DNA of 64,000 bases from Palaemon carinicauda. Lineage: Eukaryota > Arthropoda > Malacostraca > Decapoda > Palaemonidae. The position numbers and the translations under genes are program-made. Of this stretch, positions 59,079-64,000 are shown piece after piece. The notes beneath the pieces were generated by a model. It saw only the letters and a list, made by a program, of their open reading frames with translations. It ran no database searches and was not told where the DNA came from. The stretch lies in the NCBI RefSeq assembly GCF_036898095.1, contig NC_090751.1:76725270-76789269 (forward strand), given 5' to 3'. How positions within the stretch are numbered: the stretch's first letter is position 1; the number at the start of each line of letters is the position of its first letter.

Positions 59079-59240
59079 ATGGGGGGTAGTGACTCTGCGC
59101 TAGATGATTCCCTGGAATAGCTACTGGAGTTGGTTACCAAGAACCCATTTACTTCTCCGAAATGAATTAGCATCGTATTCAGTTTGAATGTGTCACAATA
59201 ATATCGTTAAGCCACTCCCAAAAGATTTAATTTGAACTCA

Positions 59241-59301
<61 letters not shown>

Positions 59302-59495
59302 ATATCGAAGAGGAATCATTCATATATTGATCCTTCAACGTATATTCCTAGGAACTTGCAAGCAACTGAATACATTGGTTTAGATTTGGAATAAAAGAGA
59401 ATCGTACATGAGAGTATCAAGTGAGTCATAGTTAACATATAATGTAAAAAGCTTCATAAAGGAGAATTGGCATTTGTCTTAATTTGTTTTCAGAG
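58783..59495. repeat. Long inverted repeat (foldback structure)
   Basis: Left arm 58783-59023 and right arm 59301-59495 are reverse complements with roughly 90 per cent match by eye, for example gttaactatg / catagttaac, ttacattatatgttaac and cttgcaagttcctaggaata. The centre and left arm contain (CT)n and (GA)n tracts. A (CTGT)n run (58756-58782) abuts the left arm. No coding capacity; possibly a MITE-like foldback element. Confidence 0.85.
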
Positions 59496-59902
59496 AGAGA
59501 GAGAGAGAGGAGAGAGAGGAGAGAGAGAGAGAGAGAGATCATTCCTAATGTAGTTTTCAGGACAAAAGCCAATTACTACAACTGCAACCTCCTAAGGAAT
59601 CCAACAATAGTAACGCAACTTCCTAGAGAGGCAACATGTTAATACACCTTTCACTAAACAAATGCACAAACATCACATAAGGACGCAATCGGTGGGGGGG
59701 GGGGGGGGGTTATCAGCAGCCATTGTTTGCCCCCTCCCTGGTCCCTAGCTTCTACTGGACTAGCTTCTGCAATAGCATGTCCATGTGTGGAAAAAGGGAA
59801 AGAATAAAAAGAAAAAAAAATTCCTGCCTTCAGAATTAATTTTGCCATTCAACAAAATTATAGACTACTTAATTAGAGAGAGAGAGGTTTTAGTTAGGTT
59901 TA

Positions 59903-59946
<44 letters not shown>

Positions 59947-59958
59947 AAAAATTTGATT
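59496..59958. repeat. GA-rich microsatellites and unique DNA
   Basis: (GA)n at 59494-59540 and 59876-59944, and a poly-G run at 59692-59709. The stretch between is unremarkable; a 64-codon minus frame at 59654-59848 has no recognised motif. Confidence 0.75.
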
Positions 59959-60010
59959 GATTGATTATGAGTTATCTGGCATCCTGACATCTAAGGTCAT
60001 TGACACCGAG

Positions 60011-60051
<41 letters not shown>

Positions 60052-60096
60052 ATAATAAGTTATCTGACATCTAAGGTCATTGACACCGGAGAGAGT

Positions 60097-60128
<32 letters not shown>

Positions 60129-60189
60129 AAAATAAATTGACTGATTAATTATGAGTTATCTGGCTTCCTGACATCTAAGGTCATTGACG

Positions 60190-60237
<48 letters not shown>

Positions 60238-60314
60238 ATAAATTGGCTGATTAATTATGAGTTATCTGGCATCCTGACATCTAAGGTCATTGACGCCGAA
60301 GAGAGAGAGAGAGA

Positions 60315-60353
<39 letters not shown>

Positions 60354-60392
60354 ATAATAAGTTATCTGACATTCTGCCATCTAAGGTCATTG

Positions 60393-60442
<50 letters not shown>

Positions 60443-60622
60443 AATAAATTGACTGATTAATTATGAGTTATTTGGCATCCTAACATCTAAGGTCATTGAC
60501 GCCGAAGAGAGAGAGAGAGAGAGAGAGAGAGGAGGAGAGAGAGAGAGAGAGAGAGAAAAAATAAATTGACTGATTAATTATGAGTAATCTGGCATCCTGA
60601 CATCTAAGGTCATTGACGCCGA

Positions 60623-60663
<41 letters not shown>

Positions 60664-60977
60664 AATAAATTGACTGATTAATTATGAGTTATCTGGCATC
60701 CTGACATCTAAGGTCATTGACGCCGGGGGGGAGAGGAGAGAGAGAGAGAGAGGAGAGGAGAGAGAGAGAGGAGAGATAAACTGACTGATTAATCATGAGT
60801 TATCTGGCATCCTGACATCTAAGGTCATTGACGCCAGGAGAGAGAGAGGGAGAGAGAGAGGAGAGAGAGAGAGAAATTAACTGATTGATAATGAGTTATC
60901 TGGCATCCTGACATCTAAGGTCATTGACGCCGAGAGAGGAGAGGAGAGAGAGAGGAGAGAGAGAGAGAGAGAGAGAT
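59959..60977. repeat. Tandem array of LINE B 3' ends separated by GA microsatellite
   Basis: Ten units of about 100-110 bp. Each consists of a gattaattatgagttatc spacer, ggcatcctgacatctaagg, tcattgacgccg and then (GA)n of 30-70 bp. The core is the LINE B 3' terminus as seen at 6255-6300 and 7794-7850. Cores start near 59979, 60065, 60163, 60268, 60368, 60472, 60592, 60694, 60804 and 60902. The GA tracts differ in length and carry interruptions. Confidence 0.9.
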
Positions 60978-61436
60978 CATTTGGAAATACCACAATAACC
61001 ACTTTCCCTACACAATATAGTTAAAAGTACCAGGGTATATAGGCCTGACTAGATTTATTTGATTTATCGAGATAACACTCCGATGCAGCATCAGTTAAAT
61101 AATGCCAGTGTCGAAAAATAAGAATACCATTAAAATTCTGCCGAACACGAAGCTAAAATGGAAAATGGAGAATAATTACACTCTGGCCTAAAAATATCAC
61201 TTTTATATTGTGTAGTTACATGTCGGACAGAAGCACGAAAATTGGATGGTTTATGTTATTTACGTATATTCAAATGTAGCTGGAATAACATCCAATTTTT
61301 TTTTCCTTTTTTTGATAGTGGAGGCGAAAGATATTACATAAAACTGTTGAATCATATTATGCTCGGTGCAAATGAAATGGATTGACAGGGTTGAGTGTTA
61401 CAGTGTTTCAATAACTATCAAAAAAAAATTTTTTTT
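60978..61436. other. AT-rich DNA, no gene
   Basis: No recognised repeat or coding sequence. Confidence 0.4.
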
Positions 61437-62625
61437 TTTTATGAAATAACAGCGAATTCTTTAAAAATAATATATAACAAGGAATTAAAAAAAAATATAT
61501 ATTGACATTTTCTTGTTTTTCCAAAACTCATATCGTTATTATTACGAGTGTATCTTTTTTTTTTTTTACTATGGAAAAAAAATTATAATAAACATATAAC
61601 TATCATTAACATTTTTTTTTCATGAAATATCAATGGATTTAAAAAAAAAATTATATATTGACATTTTCTTGTTTTTCCAAAACTCATATCGCTATTATAA
61701 CTGTATATCTTTTTTCACTACCATTGAAAAAATTGAAATAAACATGTAACTACTGTATCAAAAGCATGTTTCTTAATGAAATAACAGCTGATTTTTTAAA
61801 AATAATATATTGATATATTTTGTTTTTCCAAACCTCATATCGCTATTATTACTAATATATCTTTTATTTTAATACTATGGAAAAATAATTGTAATAAACA
61901 TATAACTTTCAGAAACGTTTATCTTAATGAAATAACAGGGGCTTCTTTTATTATATGATATTTTCTTGTTTTTCCAAAACTCATATCGCTATTATTACTA
62001 ATATATCGATTTTTAACTACCATGCAAAAAATTGCAATAAACATATAACTATCAGAAGCCTGTTTCTTAATGAAATAACAGCGGTTTTTTTTAAATATAT
62101 AATTATTTTCTTGTTTTTCGAAAACTCATATCGCTATTATTAGTAATATATCTTTTATACTATCATGGAAAAGGGGCAATAAACAAATAACTATCAGAAG
62201 CCTGTTTCTGAATGAAATAACAGCGATTTTTTTAAATATATTATTTTCTTGTTTTTCCCAAACTCATATCGCTATCATTAGTAATATATCTTTTTTACTA
62301 CCATGCATAAAATGGCAATGAACATATAACTATCAGAAACTTTTCTCTTAATGAAATAACAGCGATTTTTTTAAATATATTATTTTCTTGTTTTTCCCAA
62401 ACTCATATCGCTATCATTAGTAATATATCTTTTTTACTACCATGCATAAAATGGCAATGAACATATAACTATCAGAAACTTTTTTCTTAATGAAATAACA
62501 GCGGATTTAAAAAAAAAACAAAAAACAATATATTGATATTTTCTTTGATTTCTAAAACTCATATCGCTATTATTAGTAATATATCTTTTTTACTACTATG
62601 GAAAGAAATGGCAATAAACATTTTC
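61437..62625. repeat. AT-rich satellite, about 145-bp unit
   Basis: Eight units with core ttcttgtttttccaaaactc, atatcgctattattagtaat, atatctttt and aataaacatataactatcag, then aatgaaataacagcg. Cores near 61530, 61682, 61832, 61980, 62126, 62262, 62401 and 62556. Two neighbouring units (62225-62480) are almost identical, showing recent duplication. Confidence 0.9.
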
Positions 62626-62774
62626 CGATATAAATACATCATTGAATATTCAATGCAATTCACTAAATACTTTAAATTAGTTCAATAACTTCTCTTTGAA
62701 CTACATAACTTTTATGACTGAGAACGGAATTATAAAGATGAAAAATAATAAATTATATCATAATCCGTCTTTAA

Positions 62775-63392
62775 ATCAATCACAATATTATTATTATCAT
62801 TGTTATTTGCTAAGCTACAAACATAGTTGGAAAAGCATGATGCTATAAGCCCAAAGGTCCCAACAGGGAAAATAGCTCAGTGAAGAAAGGAAATAAGGAA
62901 TTAAACTACAAGAGAAGTTTAAGAACAATAACATCATTAAAATAATCTTGCATATATGAACCCTAAAAACTTCAAAATAACAAGAGGAAGAGAAATGAGA
63001 TAAAATAGTATGCCCGAGTGTACCCTCAAGCAAGAGAACTCTACCCCAAGAGAGTGGAAGATCATGGTACAGAGGCTATGACACTACAAAGACTAGAGAA
63101 CAAAGGTTTGATTTTGGAGTGTCCTTCTTCTAGAAGAGCTGGTTACCATAGCTAAAGAGTCTATTCTACCCTTACCAAGAGCAAAGTAGCCACTGAACTA
63201 AGGTGCAATAGTTAACCCCTTGAATAAAAAAGAACTGTTTGGTAATCTCAGTGTTGTTAGGTGTATGAAAGAGGGGAATGTAGAAAGAATAGGCCAGACT
63301 ATTCGGTGTATGTGCAGGCAAAGGAAAACTGAGCCGTCACCAGAAAGGGATCCAATGTAATACAGTCTGGCCAGTCAAAGGAGTCAATATTA
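62775..63392 (-). repeat. Repeat X, continuous copy
   Basis: About 615 bp. The minus strand ends in an (AAT)n-type tail at the left, after the same 150 bp tail as LINE A. The body has gtgtaccctcaagcaagaga, tacagaggctatgacacta and gccagactattcggtgtatg. The copy at 39855-49350 matches it in three pieces. No protein coding. It is either a non-autonomous element that borrowed the LINE A tail or the 3' UTR of a related LINE. Confidence 0.82.
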
Positions 63393-63934
63393 GAGATAAA
63401 AATTAAAATCATGAATAATTTATTTGATCGAAAAAAAAAAAAAGATTGTCAAAAACAGCATAAGTACACCAGCACTTCATTGAAAATTCCTTTGTACCGG
63501 TTGGGTTCGAGATCACAGAATATTTTATTTCTTCACTAACCGGAGATAACATGTTGCTGCTTTATAAATAAAAAAATTTTTACGCTCTAGATAAAAATCA
63601 AGGACAAAGTACACAACAACTCAAGCACTATCGTCCCAACACAAAAATATTTAGCCATTCCTTTTACTTATTAAAGGCTTCCCAAAATGCTTCCAGCGAG
63701 CGTCCAAGTACAATTTGGAGTGAAAAACGTTAATTGTTTTATACTGCAACAGGACCCAGCCTAGATAGCGAAGGAGATAAAACAAAGGCAGTGCAACGAC
63801 GGTGATAATAAAAGGTAAGGAAATTAATAACTGTACCCACACAAGTTTCTTTTTATGAAACCCGTTAACTTCATCTATTTACAGACCCTCTTAGCTAACA
63901 ATATGCATACAGTATACACAGTAAAAACGCAATA

Positions 63935-63969
<35 letters not shown>

Positions 63970-64000
63970 TTAAACCATAATACCTCTTATTGTTAAATTA
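63393..64000. other. AT-rich window end with (TA)n
   Basis: (TA)n at 63941-63969. A 63-codon minus frame at 63651-63842 contains a long hydrophobic stretch (LLISLPFIITVVALPLFYLL) that could be a membrane segment, but no family was recognised and no splice borders are convincing. No other gene seen. Confidence 0.35.

Noticed and set aside
59959..60977. Regularly spaced repeats resembling a CRISPR array
   Set aside because: The spacers are all GA microsatellite, the repeat core is a LINE terminus, no cas genes are present and the DNA is eukaryotic.
63651..63842. Possible exon of a membrane protein
   Set aside because: A 63-codon frame with one hydrophobic stretch is expected by chance in AT-rich DNA; no splice borders or family match.

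Overview
This 64 kb window comes from an animal nuclear genome, most probably a decapod crustacean (shrimp, prawn, crab or crayfish). The inference rests on several DIRS retrotransposons together, a LINE 3' tail family I associate with decapods, long GA/CT and TA microsatellites, and one exon with splice sites that reads as an arthropod-like TAB1 (TAK1-binding protein 1). It is not prokaryotic: I see no operons, ribosome binding sites, CRISPR arrays, rRNA or tRNA genes. The only part assigned to a host gene is a 100 bp exon at 17813-17912 on the minus strand. The flanking DNA is therefore probably intronic sequence filled with transposable elements.

Layout. 1-2480: a DIRS element (DIRS-1, minus) running off the left edge, with a long intact gag exon, a spliced zinc-finger gag exon and the start of its RT. 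2481-5357: non-coding, with GC-rich short repeats and a (TG)n(TA)n block. 5358-17226: a complete Gypsy provirus (plus) with 4-bp target duplications (AAAG) and two LTRs. Its gag is split by an I-type LINE (element B, minus, 6255-13713) flanked by a 13-bp duplication, and a second 5'-truncated LINE (element A) lies inside B. 17813-17912: TAB1 exon. 18536-25597: DIRS-2 (minus), with inverted terminal repeats, an internal complementary region, and gag, RT/RNase H and tyrosine recombinase remnants. 25725-39592: a B copy opened by an A copy, which holds DIRS-4 (plus, 26731-37166), which holds a Tigger/mariner-like DNA transposon (32644-34470) and probably a tRNA-derived SINE. The same B copy also carries a solo LTR (38679-39363). 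39855-49350: an interspersed repeat (X) opened first by DIRS-3 (minus, 40003-46710) and again by an A copy (46961-49184). 50519-53977: a second Gypsy (minus) whose 3' LTR is the same family as the solo LTR, ending at a 23-base assembly gap (53978-54000). 54001-64000: AT-rich DNA with four minisatellites, a 700 bp inverted repeat, a tandem array made of GA microsatellite plus the 3' end of LINE B, and a continuous X copy.

How it fits together. The nesting gives a relative order of insertion: Gypsy-1 before B before A, and B before A before DIRS-4 before the Tigger-like element. The DIRS families share one architecture. The gag starts with a Cys/His exon bounded by splice sites, followed by RT/RNase H, then a tyrosine recombinase. 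In the three copies whose ends are visible, an internal region reproduces the junction of the two element ends. Almost all element genes carry stops or frameshifts. The clear exceptions are the DIRS-1 gag exon and the RT fragment of the first A copy.
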